Below are positions 1 through 7,130 of a DNA stretch of 10,074 nt, one piece after another. The notes under the pieces were generated by a model, which was given only the letters and a program-made list of their open reading frames with translations, did not search any database and had not been told where the DNA came from. Source of the DNA: Spirochaeta sp. (GTDB lineage: Bacteria > Spirochaetota > Spirochaetia > DSM-27196 > Alkalispirochaetaceae); assembly GCA_027859055.1 (NCBI GenBank), contig JAQIBO010000157.1, positions 1 through 10,074 on the forward strand, in the 5' to 3' direction. Positions within the stretch are counted from its first letter, which is position 1. Every line of letters begins with the position of its first letter. The position numbers and the translations under genes are program-made.

Positions 1-54
1 CAAAACATCGGGCAAGCAAACCGCAAGGAACGCTTTAGGGAATGAGTGCGGAGG
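1..54 (+). other. Broken reading frame of ygfK (in-frame TGA or one-base frameshift)
   Basis: The frame of the YgfK tail meets TGA at 43-45. Read upstream in that frame it gives QNIGQANRKERFRE before the stop. The +1-shifted frame (codons from base 2) is open from the window edge through GKQTARNALGNEC at bases 11-49. One missing base in the run tgcggagg (47-54) would join it to R-T-E-E-K-E-N-D-F-L-A-G without a stop. A single-base deletion, either real or a sequencing error, explains the break best. A nonsense mutation in the same frame is the alternative. The window edge prevents testing which frame carries the upstream flavin domain. Confidence 0.6.
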
Positions 55-762
55 ACCGAGGAAAAAGAGAACGACTTCCTGGCCGGGTACAGCCGCACCG
101 GCGCCTCCACAATCGGTGAGTGCATCGCCGATGGACGCCGCGTTGCCGACGCGATATGCACCAAAGATGACGGGCAGTGGCGCAGAGAAGAGTCGATTCC
201 GTTCATGGATCCGGAGATCCGGTTGCAGGAGATTTCGGTTAAAAAGGGCGCGATAGAAGCAAAACCCAATCCGCGCTGTGACTACGATCCGGCGACCTTC
301 GGGGCTACGGAAAAGGCGCGCTGCCTCGAGTGCGATTTTGTGTGTAACAAATGCGTCGATGTCTGTCCCAACCGCGCCAACATCGCGGTGCCGGTGCGCG
401 GCAACCCGCTCTTTTCAGATCCCTTTGAGATCGTCCACATTGATGCGTACTGCAACGAGTGCGGGAACTGCGGCCACTTTTGTCCGTGGCACACCGGCGT
501 GCCCTATGTGGACAAGCCGACGGTGTTCAGCCTCAAGGAAGACCTTCACAACAGCGAAAATCCCGGCTGGTTTGTAGATGAAGAGACGTTGCTGGTGCGG
601 TTTGACGGAACCGTCAAGACCGTTTCCTGGGACGATGCCCGAGCGGCAGCGCGCGGAAACGGAGCGGAAGCGCGCTTTTACGCGCTCTTTCTGGAACTGT
701 ACAAGCAGCGACCCGGTCTGTTCGGACCGGTTGAGCCGGCGGTAGCGGGGGTACCACGATGA
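46..762 (+). CDS. ygfK: YgfK-type iron-sulfur flavoprotein (putative selenate reductase subunit), C-terminal part; 5' frame broken
   Basis: This is the last ~238 residues of a YgfK-like protein, which in E. coli is about 1,030 residues with a GltD-like NAD(P)H/FAD module followed by a ferredoxin-like tail. Visible parts: the end of the flavin/pyridine-nucleotide domain (residues 11-37, FLAG...GASTIGECIADGRRVADAI, the usual GD-x-RRG-x-ST-x-V-x-AIADGR motif, with Y in place of the usual D), then a two-cluster ferredoxin region with Cys 93, 96, 100, 103, 107 followed by Pro, and Cys 136, 139, 142, 146 followed by Pro, then the conserved stretch F-S-L-K-E-D...NSENPGWFV (161-177). The GTG at 46 is only the first possible start after an in-frame TGA at 43-45. 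It lies inside the conserved fold, so it is not a credible native start. YgfK is thought to carry electrons for the cluster, and selenate reduction itself is not firmly shown. The stop overlaps the ssnA ATG by 4 bases. Family call is firm; gene integrity is doubtful. Confidence 0.88.
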   Translation: MRRTEEKENDFLAGYSRTGASTIGECIADGRRVADAICTKDDGQWRREESIPFMDPEIRLQEISVKKGAIEAKPNPRCDYDPATFGATEKARCLECDFVCNKCVDVCPNRANIAVPVRGNPLFSDPFEIVHIDAYCNECGNCGHFCPWHTGVPYVDKPTVFSLKEDLHNSENPGWFVDEETLLVRFDGTVKTVSWDDARAAARGNGAEARFYALFLELYKQRPGLFGPVEPAVAGVPR

Positions 763-2084
763 CGATTTTTCGCAATGCAACGGTTGTAGAGTTTGATCCG
801 CCGCGGATTCGCGAGGGGATGGACGTTGTCGTCGAGGGCGATTCGATCGCTGCGGTCGAAACCGGCGGCGGAACGCCGGGCGCCGAAACCCGTGTGATCG
901 ACCTGCACGGCAAGATCCTCATGCCGGGCCTGGTCAACAGCCACACCCACTACTATTCCGCCCTTGCCCGGGGGATCATCGCCGACCTTGGGCCGATGCC
1001 GGACTTCGTCTCGATCCTCAAACAGCTCTGGTGGCGGCTGGACCAGGCGATCGACCTGGACATCCTTTACTACTCGGGCCTCACCGCCTCACTGGATGCG
1101 ATCCGCTGCGGCGCCACCGCCGTGATCGACCACAACGCCGCGGCCAACGTCATCGAGGGCTCCCTCGGCACGCTGAAACGCGCCTACGAGACTGCGGGCC
1201 TGCGCGGGGCAACGTGTTACGAGGTAACCGACCGCTACGGGTTGGAGGGGATGCACGCGGGAGTCGCCGAAAACATCGCCTTTGCCGAGGCGATCGACGC
1301 GGAGCGCGCCGCCGAGAAGTCTCCCCTGGTGGAGGGGTATATCGGCGGCCATGCCCCGTGCACCATCCCCGACGAGGGGCTGCGTCTCATCGCCGACGCG
1401 TGTGAGCGGACCGGCCGCGGAATCCACATCCACCTCGCCGAGGACCGCTGGGACGTTTCCCATTCGCACATCACCTACGGTACGGAACTGATACCCCGGC
1501 TGGACTCGTTCGGGCTGGTGAACGACAAAAGCATGCTGATCCACGGCGTCTTCCTGGACGCGCAGGAGATCAAGACGATCAACGACCGCGACGCGTTTCT
1601 GGTTCATAACAGCCGCTCCAACATGAACAACGGCGTCGGCTACAACCAGCGCCTGCCGGAGCTGCGCAACCTCGCCCTCGGTTCCGACGGAATCGGCGGT
1701 GATATGTTCACCGAGATGCAGACCGCCTTCTTCAAACACCGCGACGGCGGTGGTCCGCTGCAGCCCGACGCGTTTTTGCGCGCCCTGGCGGCGGGAAACC
1801 GTGTCCTGGAGCGTACCTTCCATCGGCCGTTTGGCCGCGTTGAGGCGGGATACCCGGCGGATCTGGTTGTCGCGGATTACACGCCGCCAACGCCGTTGCG
1901 GCCGGAAAATATCGCCGGGCACCTGGTGTTCGGTATGGGTTCGGGGATTGTCGAGTCGGTGATGATCGCCGGAAAGATGGTGATGGATGAGCGGCGCTTT
2001 CCCGTCGACATCGACGGGATCTACCGGGAAGCGCGCGGACAGGCGGAACGCCTGTGGCAACGCATGAACGAGGTTACGCCGTGA
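759..2084 (+). CDS. ssnA: SsnA, metal-dependent amidohydrolase/deaminase-like protein of the SDMH cluster
   Basis: A 441-residue amidohydrolase-superfamily protein, the same length as E. coli SsnA (about 442). The TIM-barrel metal site is intact: HTH at residues 62-64 after the typical M-P-G-L-V-N-S-H strand, H225 and E228 in HIHLAED, H262 in L-I-H-G, and D310 in LGSDGIGGDMF. This pattern is that of the guanine deaminase/chlorohydrolase (GuaD/AtzA) branch, which hydrolyses C-N bonds on aminated heterocycles with one metal ion. The stretch HNSRSNMNNGVGYNQ (283-297) is characteristic of SsnA. Its true substrate is not established; deamination or hydrolysis of a purine-derived intermediate is inferred from the neighbouring hydroxylase genes. 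The ATG overlaps the ygfK stop (ATGA, 759-762), suggesting translational coupling. The Shine-Dalgarno is poor (GGGG at 747-751). Confidence 0.93.
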   Translation: MTIFRNATVVEFDPPRIREGMDVVVEGDSIAAVETGGGTPGAETRVIDLHGKILMPGLVNSHTHYYSALARGIIADLGPMPDFVSILKQLWWRLDQAIDLDILYYSGLTASLDAIRCGATAVIDHNAAANVIEGSLGTLKRAYETAGLRGATCYEVTDRYGLEGMHAGVAENIAFAEAIDAERAAEKSPLVEGYIGGHAPCTIPDEGLRLIADACERTGRGIHIHLAEDRWDVSHSHITYGTELIPRLDSFGLVNDKSMLIHGVFLDAQEIKTINDRDAFLVHNSRSNMNNGVGYNQRLPELRNLALGSDGIGGDMFTEMQTAFFKHRDGGGPLQPDAFLRALAAGNRVLERTFHRPFGRVEAGYPADLVVADYTPPTPLRPENIAGHLVFGMGSGIVESVMIAGKMVMDERRFPVDIDGIYREARGQAERLWQRMNEVTP

Positions 2085-2147
2085 CCGGCGGAGTCGGAGA
2101 AGCGCCCGTCGCGCTCGCACATAATACACAAGGAGACACATAACAGT
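2085..2147 (+). promoter_or_regulatory. Only intergenic gap in the operon, with the ygeY ribosome binding site
   Basis: This 63-base spacer separates ssnA from ygeY; all other junctions overlap. AAGGAG at 2130-2135 is a good Shine-Dalgarno, 12 bases before the ATG at 2148, which is slightly long. The second half is A-rich compared with the rest of the window. CATAAT at 2120-2125 resembles a -10 box, but no matching -35 element is visible about 17 bases upstream. There is no strong inverted repeat followed by a T-run, so I see no terminator. An internal promoter is possible but unproven. Confidence 0.5.
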
Positions 2148-3374
2148 ATGGGAACAGCACAGGAAATCAGAGCCAAGGCCAAAGCGTACCGGAACGACAC
2201 CGCGGAGCTGTTGAGCGCCCTCGTTCAGATCAAGTCGTACAGCGGCGATGAAGAAAACGTCATTATGAAGGTGAAAGAAGTATGCGAGGCGTACGGCTTT
2301 GACGAGGTCAGAATCGACGGACTCGGAAACGTCGTGGCACGGATCGGGTCGGGACCCAAATCGATCGCGATCGACGGGCACGTCGATACCGTCGAAGTCG
2401 GAGATCCGGCACAGTGGGAAAAGGATCCCTTTTCCGGGGAGATTGCCGATGGCATCATTTACGGCCGCGGAACCTCCGACCAGAAGGGCGGTGCGGCGGC
2501 GATGCTCACCGCGGGGCGGATCCTCAAGGATATGGATTACGCCGGGGAGTATTCTGTCTACTTCACGTTTACCGTTATGGAAGAAGACTGCGATGGAATG
2601 TGCTGGAAGTACCTGGTGGAGGAGGAGAAGCTCAAACCGGACTTCATCGTTTCCACCGAGCCCACCTCCTGCCGTCTGTACCGCGGACAGCGCGGGCGCA
2701 TGGAGATTGAGGCGCGGATCAAAGGCGTCTCCTCCCACGGTTCCGCCCCGGAGCGCGGCGTCAACGCCGGCTACAAGGCGGCGCGGGCCGTGCTGGCGCT
2801 GGAGCAACTGAACGAGGACCTCAAACCCGACGAGGACGGGTTCCTCGGCAAAGGTTCCATCGTGGTGAGCCAGATCCACGTGCACGGCCCGTCGCAATGC
2901 GCCGTCCCCGACCAGGCGTTGCTGTACCTTGACCGGCGCATCACGTGGGGCGAGACCAAAGAGATGGCGATCGCCCAGGTCAGGGAGTACATCGCCAAAG
3001 CGATCGGCGAGGACGAATCGGCGGTTGAGGTGACGCTTCCGCATTACACCGAGCGGGGGTGGAAAAACACCGACTACTCTCAGGAGCTCTTCTTTCCGTC
3101 GTGGAAGACGCCGGAAGACCACGAGATCGTGCAGGCCGGGGCGCAGGCGTACGAGGCGCTCATGGGCGGTCCGCCGGTGATCGACAAGTGGACCTTTTCC
3201 ACTAATCTGGTTGCCGCGACGGGATTACACGAAATTCCGGGAATCGGGTTTGGCCCCGGTGACGAAGACCAGGCGCATGCGCCCAACGAGATCTCCCGTG
3301 TGGACGACCTGGAGATATGCAGCGCGTTTTACGCGATGCTTCCCTACGCATTGGACGGTTCCGGGAAGAAGTAA
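2148..3374 (+). CDS. ygeY: YgeY, M20-family metallohydrolase of the SDMH cluster
   Basis: A 408-residue M20 (ArgE/DapE/carboxypeptidase-like) hydrolase, close to E. coli YgeY (403 residues). All expected binuclear-metal and catalytic residues are present: H78 and D80 in DGHVDT, D111 in GRGTSDQKGG, the E145-E146 pair in MEEDCDG, E171 in STEPTS, and H377 in QAHAPNE. Long blocks match YgeY closely, including the E-E-D-C-D-G-x-C-W block, YRGQRGRMEI (178-187), SSHGSAPERG (195-204) and the V-x-D-K-W-T-F-S-T-N block near the C-terminus. The central dimerisation domain spans roughly residues 185-300. Family members remove acyl or carbamoyl groups from amino-acid-like compounds. In related clusters YgeY is placed among the steps that process ring-opened purine products, but the substrate here is not shown. 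It has its own Shine-Dalgarno (AAGGAG, 2130-2135). Its TAA overlaps the next ATG by one base. Confidence 0.95.
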   Translation: MGTAQEIRAKAKAYRNDTAELLSALVQIKSYSGDEENVIMKVKEVCEAYGFDEVRIDGLGNVVARIGSGPKSIAIDGHVDTVEVGDPAQWEKDPFSGEIADGIIYGRGTSDQKGGAAAMLTAGRILKDMDYAGEYSVYFTFTVMEEDCDGMCWKYLVEEEKLKPDFIVSTEPTSCRLYRGQRGRMEIEARIKGVSSHGSAPERGVNAGYKAARAVLALEQLNEDLKPDEDGFLGKGSIVVSQIHVHGPSQCAVPDQALLYLDRRITWGETKEMAIAQVREYIAKAIGEDESAVEVTLPHYTERGWKNTDYSQELFFPSWKTPEDHEIVQAGAQAYEALMGGPPVIDKWTFSTNLVAATGLHEIPGIGFGPGDEDQAHAPNEISRVDDLEICSAFYAMLPYALDGSGKK

Positions 3375-4522
3375 TGGATTTTTCGTACCGGTGCAGTCAG
3401 TGCGGAGCGGAATACGAGATAACTCCCGATCGCCTTCTGTGCGATCGGTGTTCCGCCGAACAGACCGATGACGTTCCGCTTCGCGGGATTCTCGAAGTCG
3501 TGCTTTCCGGACGGCCCCCGACGGACTGGACGGTGGCGGATCTGCTGCCGGTGGAGCCGCAGTGGTTTCCGCCGATTCCCGTGGGAAATACGCCGCTGTG
3601 GGAACCGGAGCGACTTCGCCGGCGCAGCGGGTTTCCGCGCCTCTTTCTCAAGGACGATTCGTGCAATCCGACCGGATCCCTCAAGGACCGGGCCAGTTAT
3701 CTCGTCGCCGCGTTCGCGCGGCGTGAGGGGGTTGAACGCATCGTCGTCTCCTCCACCGGCAACGCCGGCAGTTCGATGTGCGGTATCGGCGCCGCCGCGG
3801 GCATCCCCGTACGGCTGTACCTTCCCGCCTCGGCGCCGGTGGCAAAGCTGGTTCAGTCGCAGCAGTACGGCGCCGAGGTGATCCGCGTAGAGGGCACCTA
3901 CGATGAGGCGTTTGCCCAATCGATGCGCTTTATCGCCGAGCACGGTGGACTCTCCCGCAACACCGGACACAACCCCCTCACGATCGAGGGCAAGAAAACG
4001 GTCTCCCTGGAGATCTTTCGTCAACTCGCCTACGCCGTCCCGGACTACGTGTTTGTCTCCACCGGGGACGGCGTGATTATCAGCGGCGTCTACAAAGGAT
4101 TTGAGGACCTGGTCTCCCTGGGTATCGCCGACCGCATGCCCACGATAATTGCGGTGCAGGCCACCGGTTCGGCGGCGATCGCTACGGCGCTGCGGGACGG
4201 CGCGTTTGCCTCGCCGGTGCCGGCGCATACGGTGGCGGATTCGATCTCCGTAGAGGTTCCGAGCGGCGGGTACTTTGCACTGGGCCGCCTGCAGCGTCAC
4301 CATGGCCGGGCGGTCACCGTTACCGATGAAGAAATTCTGGCGGCGCAGCGCGACCTCGCGGCGCATACGGGGCTGTTTGCGGAACCCGCGGCGGCCGCTG
4401 CATGGGCCGGATTCAGTGCGATACAGGACGAACTTCCGAAGGACGCGTCGGTGGTGGTTCTCATAACCGGGAACGGCCTCAAGGACGTTGACGCGGCGCG
4501 AAAAGGGCTGGAGAGCGTATGA
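3374..4522 (+). CDS. Threonine-synthase-like PLP enzyme (fold type II) with N-terminal zinc ribbon
   Basis: A 382-residue PLP enzyme of the threonine synthase/tryptophan-synthase-beta fold. The start is set at ATG 3374 (taATG overlap with the ygeY stop), because MDFSYRCSQCG begins a zinc ribbon (C7, C10, C23, C26) seen at the N-terminus of archaeal-type threonine synthases. An in-frame upstream ATG at 3317 would lie inside ygeY. Other landmarks: L-K-D-D-S-C-N-P-T-G-S-L-K-D-R-A-S with Schiff-base Lys104, SSTGNAGSS (127-134) contacting the PLP carboxylate side, NTGHNPLTIEGKKT (196-209), and the phosphate-binding STGDGV (229-234). Sitting between ygeY and the Mo subunit of a catabolic operon, it is more likely a beta-elimination or substitution enzyme acting on a pathway intermediate than biosynthetic threonine synthase. 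A housekeeping threonine synthase cannot be ruled out. It is not an evident YgeX (diaminopropionate ammonia-lyase), whose PLP-lysine region reads differently. Confidence 0.85.
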   Translation: MDFSYRCSQCGAEYEITPDRLLCDRCSAEQTDDVPLRGILEVVLSGRPPTDWTVADLLPVEPQWFPPIPVGNTPLWEPERLRRRSGFPRLFLKDDSCNPTGSLKDRASYLVAAFARREGVERIVVSSTGNAGSSMCGIGAAAGIPVRLYLPASAPVAKLVQSQQYGAEVIRVEGTYDEAFAQSMRFIAEHGGLSRNTGHNPLTIEGKKTVSLEIFRQLAYAVPDYVFVSTGDGVIISGVYKGFEDLVSLGIADRMPTIIAVQATGSAAIATALRDGAFASPVPAHTVADSISVEVPSGGYFALGRLQRHHGRAVTVTDEEILAAQRDLAAHTGLFAEPAAAAAWAGFSAIQDELPKDASVVVLITGNGLKDVDAARKGLESV

Positions 4523-6651
4523 AACGTGACATATCCCGGTCGATACCGCGACCGGACGGCAGGGCAAAAGCGGGCGGGGGCGCCGCCTACATCGCCGACA
4601 TCCCCTACGAAACCGCGCTGACGGCGCGTTTTTACCGCTCCACCTTCAGCCGCGGCCGCGTGAAAGCGGTACACCTTCCGGACCTGCCGGAAGGGTACTT
4701 CGTGGTGGACCATACCGATGTCCCGGCGCACAACCACGTCGCGCTGATCAAGACCGACTGGCCCGCGTTTGCCGTCGACGAAATCCGCTACAAAGGCCAG
4801 ATCATGCTCATCGTTGCCGGTCCCGACCCGCGGGAGGTTGACCGCATTCTCGGCGAAATCACCGTGGACTACGACCCGATTCCCCCGGCGGTAACCCTTG
4901 ATGAGGGGCTGGCGTGCGTGGGCGGCGCGATGCACGGTACGGACAACATCTACGCGGAGTTCACCGTTGTGAAAGGGGATCCGGAGCAGGCGTTTGCCAC
5001 GGCTGAGCGCGTTGTGGAGGGGACCTACGAGACGGGGTTTCAGGAACAGCTGTATATGGAGCCTCAGGGGCTGGTGGTCTGGCCTGCGGCGGAGGGACAC
5101 AAGGTGGTCATCCACGGTTCGCTCCAGTGCCCGTACTACGTCAAACACGCGGTAGAGGAGACGATCGGTCCGGGCTACGCGGTCCAGGTGATCGAGGCGA
5201 CCACCGGCGGCGCCTTCGGCGGGAAGGAAGATTACCCGGAGATCATGGCGGCGCCCCTGGCGGTGGCGGCGCTCAAGATCGGCAAACCCCTGCGGATGAT
5301 CTTTGATCGGACCGAGGACATGGCGTGGACCTCCAAGCGCCATCCCTCGCGTACCACCGTCCGTACCGCCCACGACGGGAGCGGCCGGATTCTCGGCATG
5401 GAGTTTGACGTCCTCCTTGACGGTGGCGCCTACGAAAGCTACTCGATGATCGTGCTGCAGCGGGCGATTTTTACCTCAAACGGGGCGTATAACATCCCCA
5501 ACGTCCGCGTCCATGGACGGGCGGTTGCGACGACAACCGTCCCATCCGGGGCGTTTCGCGGCTTCGGCGCGCCCCAGGCGCTCTTCGCCCTGGAGATGCA
5601 TATGGAGCGCATCGCCGGGGAGTTTGCCCTTCCGCCGGTTGCCCTGCGTCGGCCGTATCTCCTGAAAACGGGGGACCCGACGATCACCGGTGGAACGATC
5701 CGCGAGGACGTGATCATCGACCGTCTCATAGACAAGGCGACAGAGCTGTCCGACTTTGAAGCGAAGCGGGAACGCTATGACCGGGATCCGTGGCGCGGAA
5801 TCGGGATCTCCGTGTTCAACCACGGGTGCGGCTTCACCGGTGACGGGGAACAGCGCATCATCAAGGGCGTCGCCACAATACGGAAAGATGCCGATGACCA
5901 CGTCGAAATCCTGGTAGCGAGTATGGATATGGGCCAGGGGCCGCAGACGACGTTCCGCAAAGTTGCCGGTGCGATTCTCGGAATTCCCGCCGAAGAGATC
6001 GGATACGACAACCCCGATACGGACAAAGTGCCCGATTCGGGACCGACCGTGGCCAGCCGAACGATCATGATCGTCGGGTACCTGGTACAGGAGGCTGCGA
6101 AGGAGCTCAAAGCGCAGTGGAAACCGGGGGAGGCGCAGGAGGTTGAAAAGCACTACACGATGCCTCCGCAGATGAAATGGGATCAGGAGACGCTGACCGG
6201 TGACGCCTACGCCGCCTACGGCTGGGGGGTGAACGTCGTTGAGGTGTCGGTGGACCCGGTCAGCTGGGAACCGGCGGTGCTCGGCGCCTGGGGCGTCTAC
6301 GATGTGGGTGTGCCGATCGACGACCGCGTTGTAGCGGGGCAGATTCAGGGCGGTATGAGCCAGGCCCTTGGATACGGTTCGCTGGAGAAACTGGAAGTCG
6401 ACGGTGAGGGCGTGTTCAGGCAACGCTCGATGGCGGATTACATCATCGCCACCAGCCTCGATTTTCCGCGGACCACTGCGGTGACGCTGAACAACCCCTA
6501 CGAGTTTGGACCGTTCGGCGCCAAAGGGATGGGAGAGATGGTCCACGACGGCGGGCACGCCGCGTACTGCGCCGCCGTGCGGCAGGCGCTGGGACGGGAG
6601 TGTTCATCGATTCCCCTCACGCCGGAACGTATCATGGAGATCATGCGATGA
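4519..6651 (+). CDS. xdhA: Xanthine-dehydrogenase-family molybdopterin-binding subunit (XdhA-like)
   Basis: A 710-residue Mo-cofactor subunit of the xanthine oxidase family, slightly shorter than the common 750-780. The N-terminal hammerhead domain covers about residues 12-125 (D-G-R-A-K...AAYIADIP; V-D-Y-D-P-I-P-P at its end), followed by the Mo-binding domains. Cofactor motifs: TGGAFGGKED (229-238), SGAFRGFGAPQA (343-354), MDMGQGPQTT (469-478), PTVASR (509-514), and the catalytic glutamate E673 in FGAKGMGE near the C-terminus. All conserved elements are present, so it should be active. It acts with the FeS and FAD subunits directly downstream to hydroxylate an N-heterocycle or purine. Its place with ygfK, ssnA and ygeY suggests the subtype with a labile Mo-bound selenium, which is inference. 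No in-frame TGA occurs, so no selenocysteine. The start overlaps the preceding stop (ATGA, 4519-4522), with GGAG at 4510-4513. The xdhA symbol is by family only; xdhD or another hydroxylase is possible. Confidence 0.92.
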   Translation: MKRDISRSIPRPDGRAKAGGGAAYIADIPYETALTARFYRSTFSRGRVKAVHLPDLPEGYFVVDHTDVPAHNHVALIKTDWPAFAVDEIRYKGQIMLIVAGPDPREVDRILGEITVDYDPIPPAVTLDEGLACVGGAMHGTDNIYAEFTVVKGDPEQAFATAERVVEGTYETGFQEQLYMEPQGLVVWPAAEGHKVVIHGSLQCPYYVKHAVEETIGPGYAVQVIEATTGGAFGGKEDYPEIMAAPLAVAALKIGKPLRMIFDRTEDMAWTSKRHPSRTTVRTAHDGSGRILGMEFDVLLDGGAYESYSMIVLQRAIFTSNGAYNIPNVRVHGRAVATTTVPSGAFRGFGAPQALFALEMHMERIAGEFALPPVALRRPYLLKTGDPTITGGTIREDVIIDRLIDKATELSDFEAKRERYDRDPWRGIGISVFNHGCGFTGDGEQRIIKGVATIRKDADDHVEILVASMDMGQGPQTTFRKVAGAILGIPAEEIGYDNPDTDKVPDSGPTVASRTIMIVGYLVQEAAKELKAQWKPGEAQEVEKHYTMPPQMKWDQETLTGDAYAAYGWGVNVVEVSVDPVSWEPAVLGAWGVYDVGVPIDDRVVAGQIQGGMSQALGYGSLEKLEVDGEGVFRQRSMADYIIATSLDFPRTTAVTLNNPYEFGPFGAKGMGEMVHDGGHAAYCAAVRQALGRECSSIPLTPERIMEIMR

Positions 6652-7130
6652 AGATTACCTTTCAACTGAACGGCACCGAGAAGACGGTGGACGTTGAACC
6701 GATGAGCCGCCTTCTCGATGTGTTGCGCGAGGAGTGCAGGCTGACCGGCACCAAAGAGGGGTGTGGTGAAGGTGAGTGCGGGGCGTGCAGCGTTTTTATC
6801 AACGGAGCGCTTGCCAACAGCTGCCTCGTCCCAGTGCAACAGATCGTCGGGGCCGATGTGACCACGATCGAGGGCGTCCGCGAGACCGCCGCCGGTACGC
6901 GCCTGGTCGAGTCGTTTACCGAGGCACACTCGGCGCAGTGCGGGTTCTGCACCCCCGGCATCCTGTTGGCGTCGCTGGATCTGCTGCGCCGCAATTCCGA
7001 TCCGGATGAGGCTGCGATTCGCCACGGAATTTCCGGCAATATCTGCCGCTGCACCGGATACGACATGATCGTTGACGGCGTGCATCTGGCAGCGGAGCGC
7101 GCCGCTGAAGAGGATGGTTTTACATGGTAG
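6648..7130 (+). CDS. xdhC: [2Fe-2S] subunit of the molybdenum hydroxylase (XdhC-type small subunit)
   Basis: A 160-residue iron-sulfur subunit, the normal length for the family. The N-terminal plant-type ferredoxin domain binds one [2Fe-2S] through C39, C44, C47 and C59 (KEGCGEGECGACSVF...NSC). The C-terminal four-helix domain binds the second through C98, C101, C133 and C135 (QCGFCTPG...ICRCTGY). These relay electrons between the Mo centre and FAD. The start at ATG 6648 overlaps the xdhA stop (ATGA, 6648-6651) and has GGAG at 6636-6639. An in-frame GTG at 6600 lies inside xdhA and would add 16 residues absent from the family, so it is rejected. The symbol follows E. coli naming, where the FeS subunit is XdhC; some systems call it XdhA or CoxS. 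Confidence 0.95.
   Translation: MKITFQLNGTEKTVDVEPMSRLLDVLREECRLTGTKEGCGEGECGACSVFINGALANSCLVPVQQIVGADVTTIEGVRETAAGTRLVESFTEAHSAQCGFCTPGILLASLDLLRRNSDPDEAAIRHGISGNICRCTGYDMIVDGVHLAAERAAEEDGFTW

Noticed and set aside
43..83. TGA at 43-45 as a selenocysteine codon in ygfK
   Set aside because: Tempting in a selenium-linked operon, but YgfK is not a known selenoprotein, and the only nearby hairpin (AGGAA 59-63 with TTCCT 76-80, 12-base loop) is too weak for a bacterial SECIS. The position aligns with a variable linker before the conserved FLAG motif, and a one-base frameshift explains the break more simply.
2097..2125. Promoter driven by CATAAT at 2120-2125
   Set aside because: No -35-like hexamer at the right spacing. 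A single -10-like hexamer in the A-rich gap is expected by chance.
1089..3122. 677-codon open frame on the - strand
   Set aside because: It lies antisense across ssnA and ygeY, whose conserved active sites are intact. Its protein is rich in R, V, H and D with no recognisable motif, a typical mirror frame in GC-rich coding DNA.
3317..3373. Upstream start at 3317 for the threonine-synthase-like gene
   Set aside because: It would overlap the conserved end of ygeY by 57 bases and add 19 residues before the zinc ribbon. The ATG at 3374 directly at the ygeY stop fits the family's N-terminus.
3344..4567. 407-codon open frame on the - strand opposite the threonine-synthase-like gene
   Set aside because: Shadow frame of a clearly conserved gene, low-complexity Arg/Gly-rich translation, no start context or motif support. 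The same applies to the - strand frames at 4297-5373, 5476-6558 and 8362-9261.
6600..6647. GTG start at 6600 for the [2Fe-2S] subunit
   Set aside because: It adds 16 residues with no family counterpart and overlaps the Mo subunit. ATG 6648 has a good Shine-Dalgarno and the ATGA overlap seen elsewhere in the operon.
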